NCBI GenBank assembly: GCA_023300545.1
Contig: JALZVT010000100.1
Span: 1 to 44,792 of the forward strand
DNA length: 44,792 nucleotides
Reading direction: 5' to 3'
Origin: Pseudomonadales bacterium
Lineage (GTDB): Bacteria > Pseudomonadota > Gammaproteobacteria > Pseudomonadales > Azotimanducaceae
Shown here: positions 33,256 through 42,519 of the stretch, in pieces
Position numbering within the stretch: the stretch's first letter is position 1
Layout of the letters: each line of letters begins with the position of its first letter
The notes under the pieces: model-generated
What the model saw: only the letters and a program-made list of their open reading frames with translations
What the model was told of the DNA's origin: nothing
Databases searched by the model: none
Translations under genes and position numbers: made by a program

Positions 33256-33989
33256 TGTCAGAGGATCTTTCCATATTCGCGCTTATTTCTGGGGCAAGTC
33301 TGCTGGTGCAGATTGTCATGGGAATACTGCTTATTGCTTCGGTGGTTTCCTGGGTAATGATTTTTCAGCGCTGGTTTGCGCTCAACGCCCAGCAACGCTC
33401 TATGGATGCGTTCGAGGATGAATTCTGGTCGGGCGTTGACCTGCGCCAGCTCTACACTGAAGTGAACGCCTCAGCCGGCGAGCTGCGCGGTTATGAGCAT
33501 GTGTTTGTTGCGGGCTTCAAGGAGTTTAATCGGCTTTCTGAACAGTCGAGCGCTGATCCCGGCGCTATTTTGCAGGGCTCCCAGCGAGCGATGCGGGTGG
33601 CGCTCAACCGTGAAGAAGAAAAGATGGAGCGACACATTCCGTTTCTGGCGACTGTGGGTTCGACCAGTCCGTACATCGGTTTGTTTGGCACGGTCTGGGG
33701 CATCATGAATTCGTTTCGCAGCCTGGCAAACATGAGTCAGGCGACGCTTGCGACGGTGGCGCCTGGCATCTCCGAGGCATTGGTCGCCACGGCAATGGGC
33801 TTGTTTGCCGCGATCCCCGCCGTTATCGGTTACAACCGCTTTGCAGCGCGGGTTGAGGTGTTAACCAAACGACTCGAAACGTTTAGTGACGAACTCACCG
33901 GCATTCTGGCGCGTGCTGCGCATTCAGCGCCAACGTCCTCCGGCGGCGGTGGTGCGGCGACGGGTATTACCAAGCGGCGGTCTAGCTAA
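33255..33989 (+). CDS. tolQ: TolQ proton-channel protein
   Basis: Inner-membrane subunit of the Tol-Pal motor that uses the proton gradient to support outer-membrane constriction during division. The protein has 244 residues and three hydrophobic segments: about 12-34, then 130-155 and 170-195. HIPFLATVGSTSPYIGLFGTVWGIM and LATVAPGISEALVATAMGLFAAIPAV are the family blocks, with the conserved Thr and Pro residues. The start is GTG at 33255 with GGGAG ten bases upstream. tolQ and tolR share one base (TAATG). Confidence 0.95.
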   Translation: MSEDLSIFALISGASLLVQIVMGILLIASVVSWVMIFQRWFALNAQQRSMDAFEDEFWSGVDLRQLYTEVNASAGELRGYEHVFVAGFKEFNRLSEQSSADPGAILQGSQRAMRVALNREEEKMERHIPFLATVGSTSPYIGLFGTVWGIMNSFRSLANMSQATLATVAPGISEALVATAMGLFAAIPAVIGYNRFAARVEVLTKRLETFSDELTGILARAAHSAPTSSGGGGAATGITKRRSS

Positions 33990-34438
33990 TGGCCGGCCGG
34001 CGCAAGCCAATGGCAGAGATCAACGTCGTGCCCTACATCGATGTGATGTTGGTGCTGCTGGTGATCTTTATGGCCACCGCGCCACTGCTAACTCAGGGCG
34101 TGCTGGTTGATTTACCGGAAGCCTCGTCAGAGCCGATAGCGGAGTCGCAAGACGATCCGTTTGTGGTGTCGGTGCAGGCCGACGGGGCCATTTTTGTCAA
34201 TTTAGGCATTGATGACGACAACGAAAAAGGCACCCGCGTTACGGAATTTTCGTTGGCCGACCAGGCCACCAAAGTCATTGCAGCCCGGCCTGACATTCCG
34301 GTGTATGTGCGAGCCGATCACAGTCTCGACTATGGCCAAGTCGTGAAAATAATGACGGTACTGCAGGGTGCTGGAGCCGAGAGCGTTGGATTGATTACCG
34401 ATCCTCCTGGCCTAAGTCAGGGCGCTTCAGGCCGCTAG
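33989..34438 (+). CDS. tolR: TolR
   Basis: Single-pass inner-membrane partner of TolQ (149 residues). The transmembrane helix about 10-33 contains the functional aspartate in INVVPYIDVMLVLLVIFM. The periplasmic domain ends with VKIMTVLQGAGAESVGLITDPP, as in ExbD/TolR. The start follows the tolQ stop directly and the next gene begins 3 bp after its stop. Confidence 0.95.
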   Translation: MAGRRKPMAEINVVPYIDVMLVLLVIFMATAPLLTQGVLVDLPEASSEPIAESQDDPFVVSVQADGAIFVNLGIDDDNEKGTRVTEFSLADQATKVIAARPDIPVYVRADHSLDYGQVVKIMTVLQGAGAESVGLITDPPGLSQGASGR

Positions 34439-34441
34439 CCT

Positions 34442-35260
34442 ATGTTGTATGCGTTGCGTCACTACTCGTTGCCCGTGTTGCTTGCGTTTGCGATACACGC
34501 GTCTCTTGCGTTGTTTTTATGGCAAGGCATGGCGGCGGGTGTGGAAGAAGAGCGCATCATTAAGCCGCGGATAATCAACTCGACGCTGCTTGTACTGGAG
34601 CCACAACAAAGCAAAGCCCGGCCAAAGGCGCCACCGCCGCCGCCGACTTCGAAGCCCGAAGCGGTGAAACCTGAAAAAGTCGACCCGCGATTGCTGGAAG
34701 ATCAGCGGCGCCAGCGCGAAGACGCGCGCAAAAAAACCGTAGCGCTTGAAAACGCGAAAATAAAAAAGGCTCAGGAAGAAAAAGAGCGCGTGGCAAAGGA
34801 AGAGTCACAGCGTCAGCGGGCCGAGGCTGAGCGTGATCGTGCGGCGCGCATAAAAGACGCGGCAGAGCGTGCTGCGACTGAACGACAGGCGCGGTTGGAT
34901 GCGCTTTCTAGCAGTTCGGTGGCCACCGACGAGCAGTCGCAAGAAAGCGCTGATGGCGAAGAAATGGCGCTGGCACAAACCTATTTTCAGGGCATTCGCG
35001 CCAAGATGGTGGCCAACTGGTCACGTCCGGCGAGTGCCCGCAACGGCATGCAAGTTACCCTTCGCGTCGAGCTGGTTCCCAGCGGCGAGGTGGTGGCCGT
35101 TTCACTTGTGGATTCCAGCGGCGACGCCGCGTTTGACCGTTCGGCAGAAAGTGCCGTGAGGCGAGCGGGGCGATTTGATGTGCCCGATGATTCCGCGATT
35201 TTTGAACGTCGATTTCGGCGTTTCAATCTCCAGTTTAAGCCCGAGGATTTACTACGTTGA
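34442..35260 (+). CDS. tolA: TolA
   Basis: TolA links TolQR to Pal across the periplasm. At 272 residues it is much shorter than the 421-residue E. coli protein. The N-terminal helix (about 8-30) spans the membrane and includes HASLALFLW. A proline run follows (about 63-67), then a charged Lys/Glu/Ala/Arg helix of about 90 residues (domain II, roughly half that of E. coli), and a C-terminal domain (about 178-272) with LAQTYFQGIRAKMVANWSRP and DAAFDRSAESAVRRAG. This matches TolA domain III (TonB-like). tolB follows directly. Confidence 0.9.
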   Translation: MLYALRHYSLPVLLAFAIHASLALFLWQGMAAGVEEERIIKPRIINSTLLVLEPQQSKARPKAPPPPPTSKPEAVKPEKVDPRLLEDQRRQREDARKKTVALENAKIKKAQEEKERVAKEESQRQRAEAERDRAARIKDAAERAATERQARLDALSSSSVATDEQSQESADGEEMALAQTYFQGIRAKMVANWSRPASARNGMQVTLRVELVPSGEVVAVSLVDSSGDAAFDRSAESAVRRAGRFDVPDDSAIFERRFRRFNLQFKPEDLLR

Positions 35261-35298
35261 CCATTCTCTATAAAACCAAGCTTTGGAGCGGATGCAGA

Positions 35299-36651
35299 AT
35301 GCGTTCGTTGCTGGGTCGTTTGCCGGCGCCCATTGCGGTTCTGCTATTGTTGGCTGCCCCGGTTCTGCACGCTGCCGAAACGCTCGACACTGTCATTATT
35401 GACGCGGGTTACGACAAGCAAACCCGCGTGGCCATCGTACCGTTTCGGGTTGATCCCCAGGTTCGTGCACAGGCGCCGATGCAGGCTATTTTGGAATTTG
35501 ACCTGCAGCGCTCGGGGCAATTTGAAGTTCTCGAAGCGTCGAGCATGCTGTCTTTGCCCAGCAAGCCGTCTGAAGTTCTGTACCGCGACTGGAAAATACT
35601 GGGTCAGGAGTTTGTGGTTGTTGGCAATATCGTGCCGGGAAACAGCGGTGGTCAGGCGCTGAACCTTTATGTGTTTGACGTGTTGGCGGAGCGCCTGCTG
35701 ACAGCGCAGACCATCGAGGGCTCCTCTGGCCAGTGGCGGGATATTGCCCATAAGGCCGCTGACATTGTGTTTGAACAGGCCACCGGAATTCCGGGGGCAT
35801 TTTCTACTCGGCTCATGTACGTGTTGGCCAAAAACCTGGGTTCAAGCGGGGTGACCTCCAAGCTTGAGATCTCGGATTCTGACGGCGAACGGGTACGCAC
35901 GGTGCACGAATCGAGTGAGCCGATTCTTTCGGCCAGCTGGTCACCCAATGGCCGCGAGGTAGCTTATGTGTCTTTTGATACCGGCCGCTCGGCGATCTAT
36001 ATCCACGATCTCATTACTAACAGCCGTGAGAAAATTGCGGAATTTCCGGGCATAAACAGCGCGCCACGGTATTCGCCGGACGGTTCGAAGTTGGCCATGG
36101 TGTTGTCGAAGGACGGTAATCCTGAAATTTACGTTATGGACCTTAAAACTCGCGCCCTGAGTCGCATGACTCAAAATCGGGCCATTGACACTGAGCCGAC
36201 CTGGTCGCCGAACGGTCAAAAAATAGCCTTCACCTCAGATCGGGGTGGTAAGCCACAGATCTATCAGCTGGATGCCCGCACCGGGATATTTGACTCTCGA
36301 TTGACCAACGAAGGTGATTACAATGCCCGTGCCCAGCACATGCCTGACGGCAAGCATATGATTTATGTTCATCGCAAGCGGGGGGTCTTCCATATTGCGT
36401 GGCAGAGTCTGGTGAAGAATGACTTTCGGATTCTTACCCAGACCTCGCTCGACGAATCGCCCTCGGTGGCGCCGAACGGAGCGATGCTGATATATGCCAC
36501 ACAAATCGATGGTCAAGGTATACTCGCCGTCGTTTCAGTAGATGGTCGCGTGAAGTACCGGCTGCCATCCTCGGAAGGTGACGTGCGGGAGCCCGCTTGG
36601 TCGCCTTATCTGTCATCAGTGGTCAGCACCAGCGTGATTAGCAATCCCTAA
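35299..36651 (+). CDS. tolB: TolB
   Basis: Periplasmic beta-propeller protein that binds Pal and TolA. From the chosen ATG it has 450 residues, with a signal peptide ending near residue 26 (PVLHAAE). The N-terminal domain (about 25-165) is followed by a WD40-like propeller in which SWSPNGREVAYVSF, RYSPDGSKLAMV, TWSPNGQKIAFTSDR and similar repeats recur. A TTG at 35257 that overlaps the tolA stop could also start it and would add 14 residues before the signal peptide; the ATG at 35299 has GGAG about ten bases upstream. Confidence 0.95.
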   Translation: MRSLLGRLPAPIAVLLLLAAPVLHAAETLDTVIIDAGYDKQTRVAIVPFRVDPQVRAQAPMQAILEFDLQRSGQFEVLEASSMLSLPSKPSEVLYRDWKILGQEFVVVGNIVPGNSGGQALNLYVFDVLAERLLTAQTIEGSSGQWRDIAHKAADIVFEQATGIPGAFSTRLMYVLAKNLGSSGVTSKLEISDSDGERVRTVHESSEPILSASWSPNGREVAYVSFDTGRSAIYIHDLITNSREKIAEFPGINSAPRYSPDGSKLAMVLSKDGNPEIYVMDLKTRALSRMTQNRAIDTEPTWSPNGQKIAFTSDRGGKPQIYQLDARTGIFDSRLTNEGDYNARAQHMPDGKHMIYVHRKRGVFHIAWQSLVKNDFRILTQTSLDESPSVAPNGAMLIYATQIDGQGILAVVSVDGRVKYRLPSSEGDVREPAWSPYLSSVVSTSVISNP

Positions 36652-36770
36652 TTGCGAGACCGGCCAGATCCAGCGAAACGTACAACTAACTGTTTTTTAC
36701 ATCTAAATATTTTACGGGCGTTCACTATTGAGTGAGCCCCATTCCAACAAGAGTCAGGAGATACTCAATA

Positions 36771-37307
36771 ATGAAAACCCAATGGTTTCGAACCGTGATG
36801 TGCTTAGGATTGGCCAGCTTGATTTTGGCAGGTTGTAACTCCACTCCGCCGGCTGCCTTGCCGCCGAGCTCTGACGACAACATTGAACGCGAGACCCCAC
36901 CACCGGCACCCGCTGCACAGCCGGAATATGGCACCTTTGATTCCAGTGGTAACCCCTACATTCCTGGAACTAACCAGCTGCTGGCGCGAACGTTCTACTT
37001 TGGCTACGACCAAGCCAACCTGTCGCAGAATGATCTGGCGATTCTCGAGATGCACGCCCGCGTGCTTGCTGAGAACCCGGCTCGACGCATTCTTATTCAA
37101 GGTCATTGCGACGAACGTGGTACGCGCGAATACAACCTAGCACTCGGTGAGCGTCGTTCAGATACCGTACGTCGTTTTCTACTGTCTGCTGGCGCGACGG
37201 GCGCACAGGTAGAGACCGTGAGCTATGGCGAAGAGCGTCCTGAAGATCCTGGCCACAACGAAGCCTCTTGGTCGCGCAATCGTCGTGCGATAGTTGCTTA
37301 CCGCTAG
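36771..37307 (+). CDS. pal: Peptidoglycan-associated lipoprotein Pal
   Basis: Outer-membrane lipoprotein of 178 residues anchoring the outer membrane to peptidoglycan. The lipobox LILAGC places the lipidated cysteine at 22. A Pro/Ala/Ser linker (about 24-55) leads to the OmpA-like domain with FYFGYDQANL, ILIQGHCDERGTREYNLALGERR and SWSRNRRAIVAYR. The start ATG has CAGGAG upstream. The 119-bp gap after tolB shows no clear terminator and may carry an extra promoter. Confidence 0.95.
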   Translation: MKTQWFRTVMCLGLASLILAGCNSTPPAALPPSSDDNIERETPPPAPAAQPEYGTFDSSGNPYIPGTNQLLARTFYFGYDQANLSQNDLAILEMHARVLAENPARRILIQGHCDERGTREYNLALGERRSDTVRRFLLSAGATGAQVETVSYGEERPEDPGHNEASWSRNRRAIVAYR

Positions 37308-37330
37308 AGCTACGTTGTAGTCACTTGGTT

Positions 37331-38329
37331 GTGTTGCGCTATGTTTATTCTGCGGTAGGCCGTCGGGCTGGTTTTAGCTTGGCGAGTATTCTGCTTGCTG
37401 GTCAGGTCGGGGCGGCGGTACCAGTCGAAGATATGAGTACGCGCGACGTTCGGTCGACGTTACCCGAAGCTCCGGTGTCGTTACCGGGAATTCCAGGTGT
37501 CGCTGGGCCTGCGTCTGGGAAAAACGCTCAGTTGTTTTACGAGTTGCAGGTATTGCAAACGGAACTGCAACAGCTACGTGGCCTAGTTGAAGATCAAGCG
37601 TATGAAATTAATCGCTTGCGTGATTTGCAGCGTTCCCAGTACCTCGACATTGATCGGCGCCTAACCGAAGACGGTCGTTCCGCCTCGCGGTTACCGGAGA
37701 ACGTTTCTGGGCAAAGTCAGTCCGTGCAATCCCAGCCTGCTCAACCAAACCCTGGGGCAACCGCGCCGCAGGTGTCTTCCCCGACTCCTGTACGGGGCGA
37801 GCAAGTGGTCATTCCCGTGGTGCAAACGGGTACGCAGCGGCCGACCCCGGTGGTTGAACCGGTTGTCAGCCCGCGCGTCCCTGAGGTTTCCGAAAATTCT
37901 GCAGCTACTGGTGCGGCACCAGAAGAGGTTGTGCTCGCATCCTCTGAAGAGCTTGCGTTCGACCGGGCCTTCGAGCTCATGAAAGATCAGCAGTTTGAAC
38001 AATCGATAGTGGCCTATCAGGGCGTTGTCGAAAGTTTCCCAGACGGCAGCTATGCCCCTCAGTCGCGTTATTGGCTGGGAGAGTTGTATTTGATGTCAGA
38101 CCGGTTAGAAGCTGCGCGCGGCGCTTTTACCGCCGTAGTAGAGGTTTATCCGGCGCATCAAAAAGTGCCTCTGTCGCTGTATAAGCTTGGCGTGGTGAAC
38201 CATCGCCTAGGGGCAACTCCCGCAGCGCTTGAATACCTCGATAACGTGGTCACACGCTACCCGGATACGCCGGCTGCAGGGCTTGCCCGCACCTACGCGG
38301 CCGAATTGCGTCCGCCACTCATTGATTAA
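37331..38329 (+). CDS. cpoB: Cell division coordinator CpoB (YbgF)
   Basis: Periplasmic protein that couples Tol to peptidoglycan synthesis at the septum, 332 residues. A hydrophobic signal (about 12-25, FSLASILLAGQVGAA) is followed by a trimeric coiled coil (about 60-100, FYELQVLQTELQQLRGLVEDQAYEIN in short pieces), a Pro/Ser/Val-rich linker (about 115-200) and three TPR repeats (about 210-332, with QSRYWLGELYLM and PLSLYKLGVVNH). The start is uncertain; GTG at 37331 and TTG at 37325 or 37334 are equal candidates. Confidence 0.9.
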   Translation: MLRYVYSAVGRRAGFSLASILLAGQVGAAVPVEDMSTRDVRSTLPEAPVSLPGIPGVAGPASGKNAQLFYELQVLQTELQQLRGLVEDQAYEINRLRDLQRSQYLDIDRRLTEDGRSASRLPENVSGQSQSVQSQPAQPNPGATAPQVSSPTPVRGEQVVIPVVQTGTQRPTPVVEPVVSPRVPEVSENSAATGAAPEEVVLASSEELAFDRAFELMKDQQFEQSIVAYQGVVESFPDGSYAPQSRYWLGELYLMSDRLEAARGAFTAVVEVYPAHQKVPLSLYKLGVVNHRLGATPAALEYLDNVVTRYPDTPAAGLARTYAAELRPPLID

Positions 38330-38338
38330 GTAAGCGCG

Positions 38339-39001
38339 ATGAATATCTCTCGCGCGGTCGATACGCTGCGCATTACCGAAATCTTCCTGTCCCTGCAGGG
38401 CGAAACGTCTCGAACGGGTTTGCCGACTGTGTTTGTCCGTCTTACTGGGTGCCCTTTGCGTTGCCAGTATTGCGACACCGCGTATGCATTTTCTGGTGGT
38501 GACAATCTCGAGCTTGCGCAGATTGTTGAGCAGGTTGTTGGCTTTGGTGTGTCACATGTGACGGTTACCGGTGGTGAGCCGCTGGCACAGCCTGGCGTGC
38601 ACGACCTCATGCGCGAGCTGTGTGATCTCGGCTTACACGTGTCATTGGAAACAAGTGGTGCGCTCGATGTGTCGGGTGTGGATTTGCGCGTTGCCAAAGT
38701 GCTTGATTTGAAAACGCCGGGTTCGGGCGAAGTGGCGCGCAATCTTTACTCGAACGTGGGTGAACTGCAGGCCAAAGACGAAGTTAAGTTTGTGATATGT
38801 AGTCGTGCTGACTATGAATGGGCGCGCATGCAGTGTGAGACGCTAAAGTTATTTGAAGGTGAGGCCGACGTGTTGTTTTCTCCGAGTGCCAGTGAGCTTA
38901 AACCGCGAGTGCTGGCAGACTGGATTGTTGCCGATCGGCTGCCTGTGCGGTTTCAAATGCAGTTGCACAAGGTACTGTGGAACGATGAGGCAGGGCGATG
39001 A
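38339..39001 (+). CDS. queE: 7-carboxy-7-deazaguanine synthase QueE
   Basis: Radical-SAM enzyme that converts carboxy-tetrahydropterin to CDG in queuosine synthesis, 220 residues. The cluster cysteines are C38, C42 and C45 in [16 protein letters not shown]. The [20 protein letters not shown] start and [12 protein letters not shown] motif (S-adenosylmethionine binding) are typical. Together with queC it makes preQ0; queD and queF are outside the window. Overlaps queC by 4 bp. Confidence 0.9.
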   Translation: MNISRAVDTLRITEIFLSLQGETSRTGLPTVFVRLTGCPLRCQYCDTAYAFSGGDNLELAQIVEQVVGFGVSHVTVTGGEPLAQPGVHDLMRELCDLGLHVSLETSGALDVSGVDLRVAKVLDLKTPGSGEVARNLYSNVGELQAKDEVKFVICSRADYEWARMQCETLKLFEGEADVLFSPSASELKPRVLADWIVADRLPVRFQMQLHKVLWNDEAGR

Positions 39002-39699
39002 GTGGTTCAAACCCGTCTGCGAGCGACAAGCCCTGTGTTGTGTTGTTGTCGGGTGGGCTCGACTCGGCAACCGTGCTGGCTTACGCGCGTGCCAATGGCT
39101 TTGCGCCGTACACGCTGTCGTTTGACTACGGTCAACGACAGGCCGCTGAGCTGGTGGCCGCAGAGCGTGTGGCGGCAAGTCTTGGCGCGTTGGAACATCG
39201 CACGTTTCGGCTCGACCTGTCGCAGTTTGGCGGTTCCGCACTCACCGACACCAGCATCGACGTGCCCGAAGAGCCCACGCAAGGTATTCCGGTGACCTAT
39301 GTGCCGGCGCGCAATACGGTGTTTCTGTCGATGGCGCTGGCTTGGGCAGAAGTGCTTGGTGCTAATGATGTCTTTATCGGCGTCAACGCAGTTGATTACT
39401 CGGGTTACCCCGATTGCCGTGGCGAGTTTATTGACGCGTTTGAGATCATGGCAAATCTGTCGACCAAGGCGGCGGTAGAAGGTCAGAAGTTAACCGTGCA
39501 TACCCCACTGCTGAAATTGACCAAGGCTGAGATTATTGGTTTGGGTGTTGAGCACGGCGTTGATTACGGCATAACCGTGTCGTGCTATCAGCCCACAGCG
39601 GCAGGTCTTGCCTGTGGTCGGTGTGACAGTTGTCGATTGCGTGCTGCAGGATTTGCTGCAGCAGGCGTTACGGACCCGACCCCTTATATCCCAGCTTAA
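38998..39699 (+). CDS. queC: 7-cyano-7-deazaguanine synthase QueC
   Basis: ATP-dependent enzyme that makes preQ0 from CDG and ammonia, 233 residues. The PP-loop is [14 protein letters not shown] (S18-S23 region). The [12 protein letters not shown] segment and [17 protein letters not shown] follow. Zinc is held by the CYQP cysteine and [17 protein letters not shown] (three cysteines). It directly follows queE. The tRNA-Lys gene lies 175 bp downstream. Confidence 0.95.
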   Translation: MSGSNPSASDKPCVVLLSGGLDSATVLAYARANGFAPYTLSFDYGQRQAAELVAAERVAASLGALEHRTFRLDLSQFGGSALTDTSIDVPEEPTQGIPVTYVPARNTVFLSMALAWAEVLGANDVFIGVNAVDYSGYPDCRGEFIDAFEIMANLSTKAAVEGQKLTVHTPLLKLTKAEIIGLGVEHGVDYGITVSCYQPTAAGLACGRCDSCRLRAAGFAAAGVTDPTPYIPA

Positions 39700-39759
39700 C
39701 GACCGGATAATGGGCGGTTTAGGCAAATTTGGGCGGCGATCGGCTGGCGTACGACCCAG

Positions 39760-39802
39760 ACAGGCGGTCTAAGCGTAATAAAGCACTAACTCGCCTGTTT
39801 TT
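39760..39802 (+). terminator. Possible terminator after queC
   Basis: A 7-bp stem ACAGGCG / CGCCTGT is followed by five T. The loop of about 25 nt is long, so strength is uncertain. It would end the tol-que transcript before the tRNA. Confidence 0.45.
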
Positions 39803-39806
39803 AGTG

Positions 39807-39834
39807 TTGTGTTTCGCTTTCGCGCCGCTAAACT
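39807..39834 (+). promoter_or_regulatory. Likely promoter of the tRNA-Lys gene
   Basis: TTGTGT at 39807-39812 and TAAACT at 39829-39834 are separated by 16 bp, close to sigma-70 consensus, with a GC-rich discriminator. The tRNA begins about 40 bp further on, which fits a processed leader. Confidence 0.5.
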
Positions 39835-39874
39835 ATGCCGCTCGCTGGTGCAGGCCCCTGTACGCGGCGTACCA

Positions 39875-39950
39875 GGGACGTTAGCTCAGTTGGTAGAGCA
39901 CCGGGCTTTTAACCCGTTGGTCCTGGGTTCGAACCCCAGACGTCCCACCA
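39875..39950 (+). tRNA. tRNA-Lys (anticodon UUU)
   Basis: A 76-nt cloverleaf with encoded CCA. The acceptor arms are GGGACGT and ACGTCCC. The D arm GCTC/GAGC, the anticodon CTTTTAA loop with TTT at 39908-39910, and the T arm CTGGG/CCCAG with GTTCGAA are all present. Anticodon stem CCGGG/CCCGT leaves a C-U mismatch at pair 27-43. Position after queC is the same as in pseudomonads. Confidence 0.97.
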
Positions 39951-40174
39951 TCTTTCTGCACCCTCGAGTTGCCCTCAAAACGTCGCTTGGCGACGCGCTT
40001 CTTGCCATTGGCCCTCAGGGCTATTGGGGAAGCAGCGTCAATGGCGTTCGTCGCAAGCCCTGTGCATCCGTTCTGTGCTGACGGTTCTAAAGCCGTGCGT
40101 TTTCTGTTCTATTTAACCGTTCTATCGGGCCAGTCGCAGGCTCCGAAGTTTTGGCTATTTAGAGGGGAAGAGAA

Positions 40175-40951
40175 ATGGCACTGTCGAAATTCAGTCGTTC
40201 TATCGAAGGCAAAGTTGCCATCATTACCGGGGCCGCCAGCGGCATGGGACAGGCAACGGCTCGAGTCTTTGCCGATGCCGGTGCTCGACTTGCGATCATC
40301 GACATCAACGCTGAACCGCTCGAGGCGGAGGCCGCGCATATTGCTGCCGCCGGGTGCGACGTTAAGGCGTACACGCTGGATCTGGTTGATGGTGAGGCGA
40401 TTAAGGCGACCATCGCACAGGTGGCGGAGGACTTTGGCGGCATCGACATTCTGGTGAATAACGCGGGCATATCGCTGTTTAGCCCTATTGATTCGGATGA
40501 TTTTGAAGAGAGTTGGAATCTGTCTATGGCGGTGTTGTTGACGGCGCACACGCGAACCATTCGCGCGGCGCTGCCGCATCTGCGACAAGCTGAACACCCG
40601 CGTATTGTGAACATTGCCTCCACAGAAGGATTGGGTGCGACTGCGGGTGGCAGTCCTTACACGGCGGCAAAAACTGGAGTGATTGGTTTGACGCGGTCGT
40701 TAGCGGTTGAGCTGGGGCCCGAAAATATAACGGTGAATTGCATTTGTCCGGGGCCCATTAACACGGGCATGACCGCGGCTATAAAGGACGATCACAAAAC
40801 AATTTATGCCAAGCGTCGGGTGGCGTTGCGACGTTACGCAGATCCGGAAGAAGTGGCTCACGGCACGCTGTCTCTGGTGTTGCCAGCGGCGTCCTTTATT
40901 ACGGGCGTGGCATTGCCAGTAGACGGTGGATTGACTATTCGTAACGCGTGA
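40175..40951 (+). CDS. Short-chain dehydrogenase/reductase
   Basis: NAD(P)-dependent oxidoreductase of 258 residues. The cofactor loop is IITGAASGMGQATAR (TGxxxGxG at 18-25), NNAG follows, and the catalytic triad is Ser in IASTEGLG, Y162 and K166 in YTAAK. The C-terminal region is GVALPVDGGLTIRNA. An aspartate at the end of the second strand (IIDIN) suggests NAD(H). It precedes the MBL-fold gene by 20 bp, and they may act together. Substrate unknown. Confidence 0.9.
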   Translation: MALSKFSRSIEGKVAIITGAASGMGQATARVFADAGARLAIIDINAEPLEAEAAHIAAAGCDVKAYTLDLVDGEAIKATIAQVAEDFGGIDILVNNAGISLFSPIDSDDFEESWNLSMAVLLTAHTRTIRAALPHLRQAEHPRIVNIASTEGLGATAGGSPYTAAKTGVIGLTRSLAVELGPENITVNCICPGPINTGMTAAIKDDHKTIYAKRRVALRRYADPEEVAHGTLSLVLPAASFITGVALPVDGGLTIRNA

Positions 40952-40971
40952 GATCGTTCGTGGAGTAAGTA

Positions 40972-41832
40972 ATGTTTGAAGGAAGGGATGCACTGCGCTG
41001 GCAGGTAGGTGATGTGCGTATTTCGCGTTACGTCGAGCTGACCACGGCGTCATTAGGCGCGCATCTGTTGCCCCAGGCTACGCCGGAAGCGCTTGCGCCA
41101 CACCCGTGGCTTGGTCCGTTCCTGGATGAGCGGCAGCGGTTGGTGTTGAGCATGCACAGCTTTGTTCTCGAAACGCCTAACCGCTTAGTGCTTATTGATA
41201 CGTGCATTGGCAATGATAAGTCGCGCGTCTATCCAAAATGGAATCACATGCAGTCTGACTTTCTGCAGCGCTTGACGGCTGACGGGTTTCCGCCTGAACG
41301 CTTTGATACGGTGTTGTGCACGCATATGCACGTCGATCACGTGGGCTGGAATACGCGGCTCTTGAATGGGCTATGGGTGCCTACCTTTAACTCGGCCCGT
41401 TATTTGTATAACAGTGTTGAGTGGGAGCACTGGAAAGTTGAGCCGCAGGACTATGGGCCAGTGATTGAAGATTCTGTGCAGCCTATCATTGATGCTGGAT
41501 TGGCTGACTTTGTGGATAGTGATCATCAGGTTTGCCAGGAAGTGCAATTGGAAAGCACGCCGGGACATACGCCGGGGCACGTCAGTATTCACATCCGCTC
41601 GCGAGGCGAAGAGGCGGTGATCACAGGCGACATGATTCATCACCCGTGCCAGATTGCGCACGCAGATTGGTCTACCACCGCCGATGTTGATCCAGCGCTG
41701 GCTGCTGACACTCGTGGACACTTTCTTGCTCGTTACGCTGATCAACCCGTTTTGGTTTTGGGTACTCATTTCGCCACACCAACGGCTGGCAAGCTGGTGC
41801 GGGATGGCGATAGCTATCGGCTCGACTATTAG
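40972..41832 (+). CDS. MBL-fold metallo-hydrolase
   Basis: Metallo-beta-lactamase fold hydrolase of 286 residues. The metal motif is THMHVDHVGW (H118, H120, D122, H123); later ligands are in TPGHTPGHVSIH, ITGDMIHHP and LGTHFATP. Members include lactonases, glyoxalases and other esterases. A cytoplasmic location is expected because no signal peptide is visible. Quorum-quenching lactonase activity is only a possibility. It follows the SDR gene, perhaps in one operon. Confidence 0.85.
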   Translation: MFEGRDALRWQVGDVRISRYVELTTASLGAHLLPQATPEALAPHPWLGPFLDERQRLVLSMHSFVLETPNRLVLIDTCIGNDKSRVYPKWNHMQSDFLQRLTADGFPPERFDTVLCTHMHVDHVGWNTRLLNGLWVPTFNSARYLYNSVEWEHWKVEPQDYGPVIEDSVQPIIDAGLADFVDSDHQVCQEVQLESTPGHTPGHVSIHIRSRGEEAVITGDMIHHPCQIAHADWSTTADVDPALAADTRGHFLARYADQPVLVLGTHFATPTAGKLVRDGDSYRLDY

Positions 41833-41980
41833 CTTGGCGGTGGGGCTTGTCTGGTTTGGCTGTCTGAGTAGTGAAACTTTGAACCTGTGGTGTTTTAGGG
41901 CGCGACGTTCGCGGAGTTGGTCACGGATTCTGTGAAAAGGCCCTCTAAGCTTGAGCTCGACGTTTTGTGCGGGCTCCACC

Positions 41981-42493
41981 ATGCGCTTTTTGACTTCAGG
42001 CAGACTTTCTCATCGACTATCCGGGCTGTGCCTGCTGGTATTGATGTCGAGTGTCTCACCCCCTGCATTCGCGGAGCGCTATTCACCGTTATTCTCCCCG
42101 AAGATGTTGGCGGCACTTGATGCGCCTACACGCGAGCGGTTTGAAGCACTTGAATCTGAAAACTATCAGCGCTGGCGTAATCGGAATCCGCAGGCGCCCG
42201 ATGTTGCGGCTACGCAGCGACAGCATCAGGAAACTGAGGCGGTGCTTCGCCGGATTCAAGAGAGTCGATCTATCGCTCGTGAAACCAAGCGGCGCAACGC
42301 GCCGGGTGCCGGGCTGTCCGAGCGTGAAAAACGCGATTGTGAAACGGTTGCTAGTGAGATCAAAGAGTTGAGTGCTGGTGGTGCGTTTTACGAAAATACC
42401 GCAGACGGTGGAAAGCGTTACTTATCGGACGAAGAGGTCGCCAATAGGGTGAAGTCACAGAAAAAGAGTTATAAACGTCACTGTAAAAGTTGA
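41981..42493 (+). CDS. Small exported protein with a DUF4124-type C-terminal motif
   Basis: A 170-residue protein with a signal peptide (about 1-31, ending SPPAFAERY). The rest is charged, with a helix containing QRQHQETEAVLRRIQESR, then RDCETVASEIKEL, and AFYENTADGGKRYLSDEEV, which resembles the C-terminal part of exported DUF4124 proteins (a Cys followed by a helix, a Tyr and an acidic Gly-rich turn, then YLSDEE). The N-terminal beta part of DUF4124 is missing. ATG 41981 is preferred over 41951. Next gene starts 26 bp downstream. Function unknown. Confidence 0.7.
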   Translation: MRFLTSGRLSHRLSGLCLLVLMSSVSPPAFAERYSPLFSPKMLAALDAPTRERFEALESENYQRWRNRNPQAPDVAATQRQHQETEAVLRRIQESRSIARETKRRNAPGAGLSEREKRDCETVASEIKELSAGGAFYENTADGGKRYLSDEEVANRVKSQKKSYKRHCKS

Positions 42494-42519
42494 CGGAGAA
42501 CGCCTAGGGCGTTGCAGCA

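Noticed and set aside
38330-38338. A preQ1 riboswitch before queE
   Set aside because: Only 9 bp separate cpoB and queE, too short for any riboswitch, and none is seen before cpoB.
39930-40174. tRNA-Lys 3' end as an integration site for a mobile element
   Set aside because: No direct repeat of the tRNA 3' end and no integrase are seen downstream; the following genes are ordinary metabolic genes.
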